A stretch of 64,000 nucleotides of DNA from Roseivivax halotolerans (GTDB taxonomy: Bacteria; Pseudomonadota; Alphaproteobacteria; Rhodobacterales; Rhodobacteraceae): contig NZ_FOXV01000003.1 in the NCBI RefSeq assembly GCF_900115815.1, positions 124,001 to 188,000 of the forward strand, in the 5' to 3' direction. A model generated the notes under the pieces. The model had not been told where the DNA came from, did no database searches, and worked only from the letters and a program-made list of their open reading frames with translations. The translations under genes and the position numbers were made by a program. Positions within the stretch are counted from its first letter, which is position 1, and every line of letters begins with the position of its first letter. Shown piece by piece: positions 38,559-48,808 of this stretch.

Positions 38559-39461
38559 ATGCCGATCACCCTGCCCGACGAGGGCCTTTTCCTGCATCTC
38601 GGCGCGCATCGCACCGGGACCGGCTCTTTCCAGGAGTTCCTTTCGTCCAATGCCGATGCCTTCGCCGATCTCGGCGTGAACCTCGCCGTGGCAAACCGCG
38701 ACGGGCAGGCACCGTCGACTCTGCGCCTGCGCCTTCCCGATGCACGGCACTTTCGCAAGGGTCTGCTGGAAGAGCGCGCGGCTCTCCGGGACGAGGCGCT
38801 CACCGAGGCGCGCGTGAACTTGCGGGCCCGCAGCATCATCTCCGAAGAGAACATCCCAGGCAGTTTCAACGCGATCTTCGCCGATGCGCCCTACCGCGCC
38901 GCGCGCGAGCGCATGGCCTTCCTTGCGTCTGCCCTGTCGCGCCCCGTGCGCCGCATCCTGTTCGTCACGCGCTCTTACGAGACCTTCTTTCCATCCGCGT
39001 ATCGCAAACGGTGCGAATTCCGGAAAATCGCACCGTTCTCCGAGTACGCGCCCCGCTTCATGGAGGCGACGCGCGGCTGGGCGGATCTCGTCGAAGACAT
39101 CGCCGCCGCGTTCTCACCCGGCGAGATCCTGGTCGCGCGCTACGAGGACCGACCGACCCACGAGGCGCTGCTGCATGCACTCCTGCCCGAAACCACGCAA
39201 ATGCGCTTCGCTCCGCTCGAACGACGCTTCAACGTCTCGGCCACGGATGCCGCCTGCCGCGCGATGCAGGCAGCGTTCGAGACGAATCCCAAGCTTTCCC
39301 CCCGCGAGATCCGGGCGATCATTCACGCTCATGCCGACGACCGCAGCGGCCCGCCCGTCGCCGAATTCTCCGAACGCGACCGGGCCGCACTCCGCGACCG
39401 CTATACTCGCGATCTCGACCGGATCGCGAAGATACCCGGCGTCACGTTTCTGGGAACATGA
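38559..39461 (+). CDS. Sulfotransferase-like protein
   Basis: This 300-residue cytoplasmic protein starts with LFLHLGAHRTGTGSFQEFL, which has the position and shape of the P-loop-like PAPS-binding segment of sulfotransferases (H-x-G-x-x-x-T/S-G-T). Further on are IISEENIPGSF and ILFVTRSYETFFPSAYRK, where the latter resembles the second PAPS-binding region. No signal peptide or membrane segment is seen. A paralogue with [16 protein letters not shown] lies at 50904-51821. The substrate is unknown. It stands between ppx (divergent) and the one-carbon operon. Confidence 0.65.
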   Translation: MPITLPDEGLFLHLGAHRTGTGSFQEFLSSNADAFADLGVNLAVANRDGQAPSTLRLRLPDARHFRKGLLEERAALRDEALTEARVNLRARSIISEENIPGSFNAIFADAPYRAARERMAFLASALSRPVRRILFVTRSYETFFPSAYRKRCEFRKIAPFSEYAPRFMEATRGWADLVEDIAAAFSPGEILVARYEDRPTHEALLHALLPETTQMRFAPLERRFNVSATDAACRAMQAAFETNPKLSPREIRAIIHAHADDRSGPPVAEFSERDRAALRDRYTRDLDRIAKIPGVTFLGT

Positions 39462-39633
39462 GCCGCGCTCATCGAAAGGCTGAGCCGTTTTCCGATCCCC
39501 GGCTGTGGCCCCCGCGGTTCAACCACGTATGATAGCCGACGTCGCCTGCGGGGTCTTGAGTGTCGAAATCCGACCCTTGGCCACGGAGCGCGCGCGATAG
39601 AGAAGCCGCATCACGTCAAAGGAACTCCGCTCC

Positions 39634-39930
39634 ATGCCCGACGTCACCATCGTTTATTGGCGCGACATCCCTGCCCAGGTCATCGTGGGCAAGGGGCGCC
39701 GCGCCGAGAAGGTCCAGCTGCCCGAGCGTTTCGAGCAGGCGATCGACCGTGCGGCGATGAAATCGGGCGCAGCGGAGACCGATGCCTACCTCGCCGAATG
39801 GCGCAAGGGCACACCTTATGCCGTGGATGGCAGCCCCGCCGATGCCGCCGCCGCCGAGGCTGCGCGGATCGAAGCGGATTACGATCAGACCCGCCTCAAG
39901 GCCCTGATCGACAACCATGGCCGGAACTAG
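39634..39930 (+). CDS. PF13769-type 'virulence factor' family small protein
   Basis: This 98-residue cytoplasmic protein begins VTIVYWRDIPAQVIVGKGRRAEKVQLPERF, which I recognise as the small family named 'virulence factor' in Pfam. The name carries no functional information. It is the first gene of a four-gene operon with a MetF-like reductase, a HAD phosphatase and a corrinoid methyltransferase (31, 12 and -4 bases apart), so a role in one-carbon or methionine metabolism is likelier than virulence. AAGGA lies upstream of the ATG. Confidence 0.75.
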   Translation: MPDVTIVYWRDIPAQVIVGKGRRAEKVQLPERFEQAIDRAAMKSGAAETDAYLAEWRKGTPYAVDGSPADAAAAEAARIEADYDQTRLKALIDNHGRN

Positions 39931-39961
39931 AAACCCGGTCCGGCGCGCGACGGAGGTCTTC

Positions 39962-40888
39962 ATGGCGCTTCTCCCCTTCCGCACGAAATCCAGGTCCGCC
40001 GCACGGCGCGGTGGCGATCATCTGGCCTCTTTCCTCACCGGTCACTCGGTGGAGGTGATGCCGCGCACCGCCGAGAAGGTCGAGGATTTCCGCGCCCTCT
40101 TCGCCCCCGAGACCCGCATCTACATCGCCCATATCGACGGCACGCCGATCGAGGACATGGTCGCGACTGCCAGACGGCTCGCCAATGACGGATTTACCGT
40201 GATGCCGCACTTCCCCGCGCGCATCATCAAGGACGAGGCAACCCTCGCAGACTGGATCGCCCGGTACCAGGGCGAGGCGGGCGTGCATCAGGGCCTCATT
40301 CTCGCAGGCGGCGTGTCCGAGCCGCATGGCGACTTCCATTCCTCGATGCAGCTTCTCGAGACCGGGCTATTCGACAAGGCCGGCTTCGACCGCCTGCACG
40401 TCGCCGGTCACCCCGAGGGCAACCGCGATATCGACGCCGATGGCAGCGAGCGCTCGGTCATGGAGGCCGCGCGCTGGAAACAGGCCTTCACCGAGCGCAC
40501 CGATGCGAAGATGGCGATGGCCACGCAATTTGCCTTCGAGGCCCAGCCGATCATCGACTGGACCGATCGCCTGCGTGAGAACGGCGTGACCCTGCCCGTC
40601 CATGTCGGCCTCGCCGGCCCCGCGAAGCTGCAGACGCTCATCAAGTTCGCCATCGCCTGCGGTGTCGGCCCCTCGCTGCGCGTATTGCAGAAGCGCGCGA
40701 TGGACGTCACCAAGCTCGTCCTGCCCTACACGCCCGACGAGGTGGCGCTGGAGCTTGCGCAACACAAGGCGGCGAACCCGGGCAGCCTGATCGAAGCGGC
40801 GCATATCTTCCCGCTCGGCGGCATCAAGCAGAGCGCGGAATGGGTGCAGGGCGTCATGGCCGACGCCCCCGCGCAAGCCAGCCTCTGA
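39962..40888 (+). CDS. MetF-like methylenetetrahydrofolate reductase
   Basis: This 308-residue protein has the TIM-barrel fold of methylenetetrahydrofolate reductase, with SVEVMPRTAEK near the start, LILAGGVSEPHGDF and VHVGLAGPAKLQTLIKFA later. It is divergent from E. coli MetF and belongs to a group found with corrinoid methyltransferases. It would provide methyl-tetrahydrofolate for the methyltransferase two genes downstream. ATG 39962 is chosen because GGAGG precedes it; an ATG at 39917 overlaps the previous gene and has no such site. Confidence 0.8.
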   Translation: MALLPFRTKSRSAARRGGDHLASFLTGHSVEVMPRTAEKVEDFRALFAPETRIYIAHIDGTPIEDMVATARRLANDGFTVMPHFPARIIKDEATLADWIARYQGEAGVHQGLILAGGVSEPHGDFHSSMQLLETGLFDKAGFDRLHVAGHPEGNRDIDADGSERSVMEAARWKQAFTERTDAKMAMATQFAFEAQPIIDWTDRLRENGVTLPVHVGLAGPAKLQTLIKFAIACGVGPSLRVLQKRAMDVTKLVLPYTPDEVALELAQHKAANPGSLIEAAHIFPLGGIKQSAEWVQGVMADAPAQASL

Positions 40889-40900
40889 ACGAAGGACCTC

Positions 40901-41572
40901 ATGCCCGCGCTTCTCTTCGATCTCGACGGAACCCTCATCCACTCGGACCCGCTTCACGTGGAGGTCTTCGCAGAGATTCACCGTGAGCGCGGGCAGGACT
41001 TCACGCACGAGGATTACCTCGCGCGGGTGCATGGCCGCTCGAATGTGGCGATCTTCTCGGACGCATTCCCGGATGAGGATCCGCATGCGCTCGGCGAGGA
41101 AAAGGAAGCGCGGTTTCGCGCCCGCCTAGCGGAGGGCGACGTGCCGGCGATGCCGGGCGGCGAGGCGCTGATGCGCCGGGCGCGGGGTGCGGGCTGGGCG
41201 GTGGGCGTCGTCACGAACGCCCCGCGGGCCAACGCGGACGCGATGCTGGGCGCACTCGGCCTCGCAGAGCTTGTCGATACGCTCGTGATCGGCGATGAAT
41301 GCCCGAAATCGAAACCGGACCCCTACCCCTACCAGGAGGCCCTGCGCCGCCTCGACGTGAGTCCGACCCTGGCGCTCGCCTTCGAAGACAGTCCTTCGGG
41401 GGCGCGCGCCGCCCGCGGATCGGGGGCCTACACGATCGGCATCCGGTCTAGCCTTGATGACAGGGCGCTCCGCCAGGCCGGCGCGCATCTGACCATAGAA
41501 GATTTCAACGATCCCGCGCTCGAGCCCGCGCTCGACCGCCTCATGAGACCAACAGGAGCCCTGACGCCATGA
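40901..41572 (+). CDS. HAD-family phosphatase
   Basis: This 223-residue haloacid-dehalogenase-type hydrolase has the nucleophile motif DLDGTL near the start, a helical cap of the phosphoglycolate/beta-phosphoglucomutase type, the lysine region KSKPDPYPY and the acidic motif FEDSPSGARAA. Substrate is unknown. It lies inside the one-carbon operon, and its stop overlaps the start of the methyltransferase gene (ATGA), so it may clear a damaged or side-product phosphate in that pathway. This is inference from context. Confidence 0.85.
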   Translation: MPALLFDLDGTLIHSDPLHVEVFAEIHRERGQDFTHEDYLARVHGRSNVAIFSDAFPDEDPHALGEEKEARFRARLAEGDVPAMPGGEALMRRARGAGWAVGVVTNAPRANADAMLGALGLAELVDTLVIGDECPKSKPDPYPYQEALRRLDVSPTLALAFEDSPSGARAARGSGAYTIGIRSSLDDRALRQAGAHLTIEDFNDPALEPALDRLMRPTGALTP

Positions 41573-42618
41573 CCCGCACCATTCTCGAGTCGAAGACGAA
41601 GACCGCGATCATCGGATTCGACCAGCCGTTCTGCGTGATCGGCGAGCGGATCAACCCGACCGGCCGCAAGAAGCTCGCCGCCGAGCTCGAAGCGGGCGAT
41701 TTCTCGACCGTGGAGAAGGACGCGCTGGCACAAGCCGCCGCCGGGGCGACGGTGCTCGATGTGAACGCGGGCGTTGTCTACAATTCCAACCCGAACCCCA
41801 ACGAGACCGAGCCGCCGCTCATGCGGAAGATGATCGAGCTCGTGCAGGGCCTCGTGGACATTCCACTCTGCATCGACAGCTCCGTGCCGGGCGCTCTGGA
41901 GGCTGGGCTCGAGACCGCCAATGGCCGCCCGCTCGTCAACTCCGTGACCGGCGAGGAAGAACGGCTCGAAGAGATCCTGCCCCTGGTGAAGAAGTATAAC
42001 GTGCCGGTCGTGGCGATCTCCAACGACGATACCGGCATCTCCGAAGATCCCGACGTGCGCTTCGCGGTTGCCAAGAAGATCGTCGAGCGCGCCGCCGATT
42101 TCGGCATTCCCGCGCATGATATCGTCGTCGATCCGCTGGTCATGCCCGTGGGCGCGATGGCGACAGCCGGCCTTCAGGTCTTCACGCTGGTCCGCCGCCT
42201 TCGCGACGAGCTTGGCGTGAACACGACCTGCGGGGCCTCCAACATCTCTTTCGGGCTGCCCAACCGCCACGGCATCAACAACGCCTTCCTGCCGATGGCG
42301 ATCGCCTCGGGCATGACCTCCGCGATCATGAACCCGATCGCCCTGCCCGTTCCCGCCTCCAAGATCGCCGAGAAGCGCGCCGAAGTCGAAGCGGCCGGGA
42401 TCGCCCTGCCCGCAGACATGGACGACGAGGCGTTCTGCCAAATGTTCGGCCTCGGCTCGACGCTGCCGAAAGCGGGCAAGGAAATGGAAGCGATCCGCGC
42501 CGCCAACTTCCTCACCGACAACGACGCCTCCGGCGCGGCCTGGATCCAGTTCAACCGCGCGCCGGGCGCCGCCGCCGAAGGCGGCCGGGCCGGTGGACGC
42601 CGCCGCCGCCGCGCGTAA
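41569..42618 (+). CDS. Pterin-binding methyltetrahydrofolate:corrinoid methyltransferase
   Basis: This 349-residue protein is a stand-alone pterin-binding domain (DHPS-like TIM barrel) of the MetH/MtrH/AcsE type. It has VIGERINPTGRKKL, LDVNAGVVYNSNPNPNE and CGASNISFGLPNR, which place methyl-tetrahydrofolate in the barrel. It lacks homocysteine- and cobalamin-binding domains. As I recall, Phaeobacter genetics showed such a protein to be one part of a split methionine synthase; the partner subunits are outside this window. The C-terminus is a low-complexity GGRAGGRRRRRA tail. A strong terminator follows. Confidence 0.85.
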   Translation: MTRTILESKTKTAIIGFDQPFCVIGERINPTGRKKLAAELEAGDFSTVEKDALAQAAAGATVLDVNAGVVYNSNPNPNETEPPLMRKMIELVQGLVDIPLCIDSSVPGALEAGLETANGRPLVNSVTGEEERLEEILPLVKKYNVPVVAISNDDTGISEDPDVRFAVAKKIVERAADFGIPAHDIVVDPLVMPVGAMATAGLQVFTLVRRLRDELGVNTTCGASNISFGLPNRHGINNAFLPMAIASGMTSAIMNPIALPVPASKIAEKRAEVEAAGIALPADMDDEAFCQMFGLGSTLPKAGKEMEAIRAANFLTDNDASGAAWIQFNRAPGAAAEGGRAGGRRRRRA

Positions 42619-42622
42619 GCAG

Positions 42623-42649
42623 CAAAAAGGCCGGGTCAGCGACCCGGCC
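42623..42649 (+). terminator. Terminator of the one-carbon operon
   Basis: A 12-bp stem AAAGGCCGGGTC/GACCCGGCCTTT with an AGC loop lies 5 bases after the methyltransferase stop. The A/T-flanked symmetry makes it usable in both directions, ending the convergent gene at 42676 as well. Confidence 0.85.
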
Positions 42650-42675
42650 TTTCCGTTTCGGCTTGATTGTCCGCC

Positions 42676-43233
42676 TTACGGAATGATCCGCGTGTATTTC
42701 GATCCCTCGAGGGTCGCGCCGAGCCGAAGGCCAGCCTGACCGAAGATCACCGCGATAACGGGTGAGGTGGAGGTCAATGTCTCGGCCGAAAGCGTCTCGC
42801 CGCCTTCGGGGATCGCGTATTCCACGTTGGCGCCTGCCGACCAACCCGGCGAGCGGCGGAAATTCGACAGCGCTTCCTGCGTCATGAAGAACAGCACATG
42901 CGCGTATTGCTGCGCGCCGATCTGCAAGCCGCCCGAGGCTTTCGCGACCGAGTAGTAATCTACCGTCACACCGCCGACGCGCAGCGCGCCGGTGCCATAA
43001 GCCCCGCCGATGCCGAGCCCCGCTTCGGTCACAAGTGGCATCACGAGGATACCCGAGGATTTCTCGCGAAGCTGGGTCGTGCCGGGATATTGGGAGTAAA
43101 GCGTGTTCAGCGTCGCATCGACCCGCGCGTCGATCCGCGCCGGGCCGGTCGATCCGACCCCGTTGTCGCAAGCGGCCACAAGGCCCGTAGCACCGAGACC
43201 GAGGGTAAAGCCGCGCCGGGAAAAATTGGTCAT
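42676..43233 (-). CDS. Tat-exported SYLF (YSC84-type) lipid-binding protein
   Basis: This 185-residue protein begins with SRRGFTLGLGATG, a twin-arginine signal, and has a lipobox-like LVAAC (residues 18-22), so it is probably a Tat-dependent lipoprotein. The body is a SYLF/YSC84 domain with GILVMPLVTEAGLGIGG and VDYYSVAKASGGLQIGAQ, a fold that binds phospholipids in other members. It faces the one-carbon operon across a shared terminator. Its role is not known beyond envelope lipid binding. Confidence 0.85.
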   Translation of the reverse strand: MTNFSRRGFTLGLGATGLVAACDNGVGSTGPARIDARVDATLNTLYSQYPGTTQLREKSSGILVMPLVTEAGLGIGGAYGTGALRVGGVTVDYYSVAKASGGLQIGAQQYAHVLFFMTQEALSNFRRSPGWSAGANVEYAIPEGGETLSAETLTSTSPVIAVIFGQAGLRLGATLEGSKYTRIIP

Positions 43234-43365
43234 GTCATCTGCTCTTTTTATCTGAAGCCTCGTCGTGCGGGCGAAAGCCCCCCGATCTGATGCCGGGTCA
43301 CGGCGAAACTACGCCGAATACGGCGCGCTGTCACCCGATATTGGGCTTTTTTCGGCATGAAACCG

Positions 43366-45089
<1,724 letters not shown>

Positions 45090-45121
45090 CGCGCGCCCGC
45101 GCGCGGGCCATTTGGCGCGCT

Positions 45122-48100
45122 ATGGCAGGTGATACGCAAATCCTCATGGGCGGCGCGCCGGAAGGCTTCGACGCGACCCTTCTCTTGCGCGAGGTGGCGA
45201 CGCGCGACGGCCCGGTGATGTTCGTTGCGCGCGACGACAAGCGTCTGGCGCGCATGGCGGAGGCGCTGGCCTTCTTCGATCCCTCGATGCCGGTCCTGTC
45301 CTTCCCCGCCTGGGATTGCCTGCCCTATGACCGGGTCTCGCCGAATGCCGACATCTCGGCCGCGCGGATGGCGACGCTCGCCGCGCTTGTGCACGGCGCG
45401 CCGACCCGCTTCGTGCTGCTGACAACGCTCAACGCCGCGACCCAGCGCATCCCGGCCCGTGAGATCTTGCGCGAGGCGGCCTTCACCGCCGAGGTCGGCG
45501 GGCGGATCGACGAAGAGGCCCTGCGCGCCTTCCTCGTCCGCATGGGCTTCAGCCAGGCCCCGACCGTTACCGAACCCGGAGATTACGCGATCCGTGGCGG
45601 CATCATCGACGTCTTCCCGCCCGGCGAAGGCGGGCCTGTGCGGCTCGATCTCTTCGGCGATGTCCTCGACGGGGCGCGCCGGTTCGATCCGGTCTCGCAG
45701 CGCACGACCGAGAAATTGTCGGTCGTGGAGTTCGCGCCCGTCTCCGAGGTGATCCTCGACGAGGCCGCCATCACCCGGTTCCGCCAGAACTACCGCATCG
45801 AGTTCGGCGCGGCAGGCACGGACGATCCGCTCTACGAGGCGGTGAGCGCGGGGCGCAAGCACCAGGGGATCGAGCACTGGCTGCCGTTCTTCCACGAGCG
45901 GCTAGAGACCCTCTTCGACTACCTGCCGGACGCGCCGCTTCTTCTCGACGAGCAGGCGACGCCCGCGCGCATCGCACGGTGGGAGCAGATCGCCGACCAG
46001 TACGAGACGCGCAAGATCGCGATGCAGGAAAAAAGCCGGATCGACAGCGTTTACAAACCGGCCCCGCCCGAGCTTCTCTACCTTGATGACGAGGCTTGGG
46101 AGACGGCCGTTGCGGGCCGCCGCCGCGTGCAGCTCTCTCCCTTGCCGCAGGCCTCGGGGCCGAACACCGCCGATGCAGGCGGGCGTCTCGGCCGCAACTT
46201 CGCACCGGAACGCCAGCAGGAAAGCATCAGCCTTTTCGGCAGCCTCGCCGATCATGTGAAGAAGAAACTCGAGGACGGCCCCGTCGTCATCGCCTCCTAT
46301 TCCGAGGGCGCACGCGAGCGCCTCTCCGGGCTCATCGAGGACGAGGGTCTCGGCGAAGCGATCGAGATCGCCAACGGCACGCGGATCGGCAAGCGCGGCC
46401 TTCACCTTGCGGTCTGGGCGCTCGAGCATGGCTTCGAAGGGCCGTGGGGCGACAAGAAGGGCCATATCACCTTCATCTCCGAGCAGGACGTGCTTGGCGA
46501 CCGGCTCATCCGTGCCCCCCGAAAGAAGCGCCGGGCAGAGAACTTCCTGACCGAGGCGCAATCGCTGTCTCCGGGCGATCTTGTTGTGCATGTCGATCAC
46601 GGCATCGGTCGCTTCCAGGGGATGGAGGTCATCACCGCCGCTGGCGCCGCGCATGAATGCCTGCTTCTCGAATATGCCGAAGGGGCGCGGCTCTACATGC
46701 CGGTCGAGAATATCGAGCTCCTGTCCCGCTACGGGCACGAGGAGGGCCTCCTCGACAAGCTCGGCGGCGGCGCGTGGCAGGCCAAGAAAGCGCGCCTCAA
46801 GGAACGCATCAAGGAGATGGCGGATCGTCTCATCCGCATCGCCGCCGAACGCGCGCTTCGGAAAGCGCCGGTGCTCGAGCCGCCGACAGGCGCGTGGGAT
46901 GCGTTTCTCGCGCGCTTCCCATACCCCGAGACCGACGACCAGCTGCGCGCGATCGAAGATGTCGTTACCGACATGACCTCGGGCCACCCAATGGACCGGC
47001 TCATCTGCGGCGATGTGGGCTTCGGCAAGACCGAGGTGGCTTTGCGCGCGGCGTTCATCGCGGCGATGTCGGGCACCCAGGTCGCGGTCATCGCGCCGAC
47101 GACGCTGCTCGCCCGCCAGCATTTCCAGAGTTTCGCAGAACGCTTCCGGGGCTTCCCGCTCGAAGTGCGGGCGCTGTCGCGCTTCGTCTCCTCGACCGAG
47201 GCCTCGAAGACCCGCGAAGGGCTCACGAAAGGCACAGTCGATATCGTCGTCGGCACCCATGCACTTCTGTCGAAGAACGTGAAGTTCCAGAATCTGGGGC
47301 TTCTGGTCGTCGACGAGGAGCAGCATTTCGGCGTCTCCCACAAGGAGCGGCTGAAAGCACTGCGGACGGACGTCCATGTCCTGACACTGACCGCGACGCC
47401 CATCCCGCGCACGCTGCAGCTCTCGCTCTCGGGCGTGCGCGATCTGTCGATCATCGGCACGCCCCCCGTCGATCGTCTTGCGATCCGGACCTATGTCAGC
47501 GAGTTCGACGCGGTCACGATCCGCGAGGCGCTTCTGCGCGAGCATTACCGCGGCGGCCAGAGCTTCTATGTCTGCCCCCGGATCAGCGACCTCGCCGAGA
47601 TCGAGGAGTTTCTGAAGGAGCAGCTGCCCGAATTGTCCTACGTGGTCGCGCATGGCCAGATGGCGGCCGGAGAGCTCGACGACAAGATGAATGCCTTCTA
47701 CGACGGCAAGTACGACGTGCTTTTGGCGACGACGATCGTGGAATCGGGCCTCGACATTCCCACCGCCAACACGATGGTCGTGCACCGCGCGGACATGTTC
47801 GGTCTCGCGCAGCTTTACCAGATCCGGGGCCGTGTGGGCCGGTCGAAAGCGCGTGCTTACGCGTATCTGACGACCGAGCCGCGCAAGCGCCTGACCGCCA
47901 CCGCCGAGAAACGCCTGCGCGTCCTGTCCTCGCTCGACACGCTCGGCGCGGGCTTCACGCTGGCCTCCCAGGATCTCGACATTCGCGGCGCAGGCAATCT
48001 TCTGGGCGAAGAGCAGTCCGGCCAGATGCGCGACGTGGGATACGAGCTTTACCAGTCGATGCTGGAAGAGGCGATTTCCAAGATCCGTTCGGGCGAGGTC

Positions 48101-48607
48101 GAGGGCCTGTCCGAGATCGACGAGCAATGGTCGCCGCAGATCAATCTCGGCGTGACGGTCATGATCCCCGAGGATTACGTGCCCGATCTCGACGTGCGAC
48201 TCGGCCTCTACCGGCGGCTTTCGTCGCTCACAACGAAGGTCGAGCTCGAAGGCTTCGCGGCCGAGCTCATCGACCGGTTCGGCAAGCTGCCGCGCGAGGT
48301 GAACACGCTCCTCCTCGTGGTGCGGATCAAAGCGATGTGCAAACGCGCCGGGATCTCCAAGCTCGATGGCGGGCCGAAAGGCGCGACGATCCAGTTCCAC
48401 AACGACAAGTTCGCCTCCCCCGAAGGCCTCGTGGAGTATATCAAGGCGCAGAACGGGCTTGCGAAGGTCAAGGACAACAAGATCGTCGTGCGCCGCGACT
48501 GGGCGAAGGAGAAGGACAAGATCCAAGGGACCTTCGCCATCGCCCGCGACCTTGCAGAGAAGGTGCGCGACGCGAAAAAGGCCGAGAAGGCGAAGGCGGC
48601 GGAGTAA
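45122..48607 (+). CDS. mfd: Transcription-repair coupling factor
   Basis: This 1,161-residue ATP-dependent translocase removes stalled RNA polymerase at DNA lesions and recruits UvrA. In order it has the UvrB-like N-terminal domains (GGAPEGFDA, SFPAWDCLPYDR), the RNA polymerase-interacting CarD/RID domain (LVVHVDHGIGRFQGM), the helicase core with CGDVGFGKTEVA (Walker A) and DEEQHFG (motif II), the RecG-like translocation motif, and the C-terminal D7 domain. ATG 45122 (MAGDTQIL) fits family starts; a TTG at 45086 is unlikely. It is downstream of the small membrane protein gene. Confidence 0.97.
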   Translation: MAGDTQILMGGAPEGFDATLLLREVATRDGPVMFVARDDKRLARMAEALAFFDPSMPVLSFPAWDCLPYDRVSPNADISAARMATLAALVHGAPTRFVLLTTLNAATQRIPAREILREAAFTAEVGGRIDEEALRAFLVRMGFSQAPTVTEPGDYAIRGGIIDVFPPGEGGPVRLDLFGDVLDGARRFDPVSQRTTEKLSVVEFAPVSEVILDEAAITRFRQNYRIEFGAAGTDDPLYEAVSAGRKHQGIEHWLPFFHERLETLFDYLPDAPLLLDEQATPARIARWEQIADQYETRKIAMQEKSRIDSVYKPAPPELLYLDDEAWETAVAGRRRVQLSPLPQASGPNTADAGGRLGRNFAPERQQESISLFGSLADHVKKKLEDGPVVIASYSEGARERLSGLIEDEGLGEAIEIANGTRIGKRGLHLAVWALEHGFEGPWGDKKGHITFISEQDVLGDRLIRAPRKKRRAENFLTEAQSLSPGDLVVHVDHGIGRFQGMEVITAAGAAHECLLLEYAEGARLYMPVENIELLSRYGHEEGLLDKLGGGAWQAKKARLKERIKEMADRLIRIAAERALRKAPVLEPPTGAWDAFLARFPYPETDDQLRAIEDVVTDMTSGHPMDRLICGDVGFGKTEVALRAAFIAAMSGTQVAVIAPTTLLARQHFQSFAERFRGFPLEVRALSRFVSSTEASKTREGLTKGTVDIVVGTHALLSKNVKFQNLGLLVVDEEQHFGVSHKERLKALRTDVHVLTLTATPIPRTLQLSLSGVRDLSIIGTPPVDRLAIRTYVSEFDAVTIREALLREHYRGGQSFYVCPRISDLAEIEEFLKEQLPELSYVVAHGQMAAGELDDKMNAFYDGKYDVLLATTIVESGLDIPTANTMVVHRADMFGLAQLYQIRGRVGRSKARAYAYLTTEPRKRLTATAEKRLRVLSSLDTLGAGFTLASQDLDIRGAGNLLGEEQSGQMRDVGYELYQSMLEEAISKIRSGEVEGLSEIDEQWSPQINLGVTVMIPEDYVPDLDVRLGLYRRLSSLTTKVELEGFAAELIDRFGKLPREVNTLLLVVRIKAMCKRAGISKLDGGPKGATIQFHNDKFASPEGLVEYIKAQNGLAKVKDNKIVVRRDWAKEKDKIQGTFAIARDLAEKVRDAKKAEKAKAAE

Positions 48608-48718
48608 CGCGCCGCCGCGCCACGGGCGGGCCGCGGTCCGGCGATCCTGACCGTCGAGCCTCTCGCTTTATCCCAGCAAAGTCAGGTCAAGATCGCAACG
48701 AAGCGCTGGCCCATCCAA

Positions 48719-48748
48719 ATCGCCGGGCCTCCGGGGCGGCCCGGCGAT
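48719..48748. terminator. Stem-loop between convergent mfd and mcm
   Basis: An 11-bp perfect stem ATCGCCGGGCC/GGCCCGGCGAT with an 8-base loop lies in the 201-base gap between the two convergent stops. It lacks a long T-tract. The rest of the gap shows no gene. Confidence 0.55.
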
Positions 48749-48808
48749 GGCGCGGCGGCCTGCGGCCTTGTTCCGCGCCCGGACACGCCGTTCAAAGGGC
48801 TGAAAGGC

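Noticed and set aside
39462-39633. Cobalamin riboswitch upstream of the one-carbon operon.
   Set aside because: The 172-base interval has no B12 box or the long helical array expected of this riboswitch.
45902-48526. An 874-codon open frame on the strand opposite mfd, and similar long frames opposite mrcA (17287-19491), pccA (53168-54481) and pccB (56425-58305).
   Set aside because: High third-position GC removes stop codons from the complementary strand of real genes. The opposite-strand translations have no recognisable domains, while mfd, mrcA, pccA and pccB are unmistakable.
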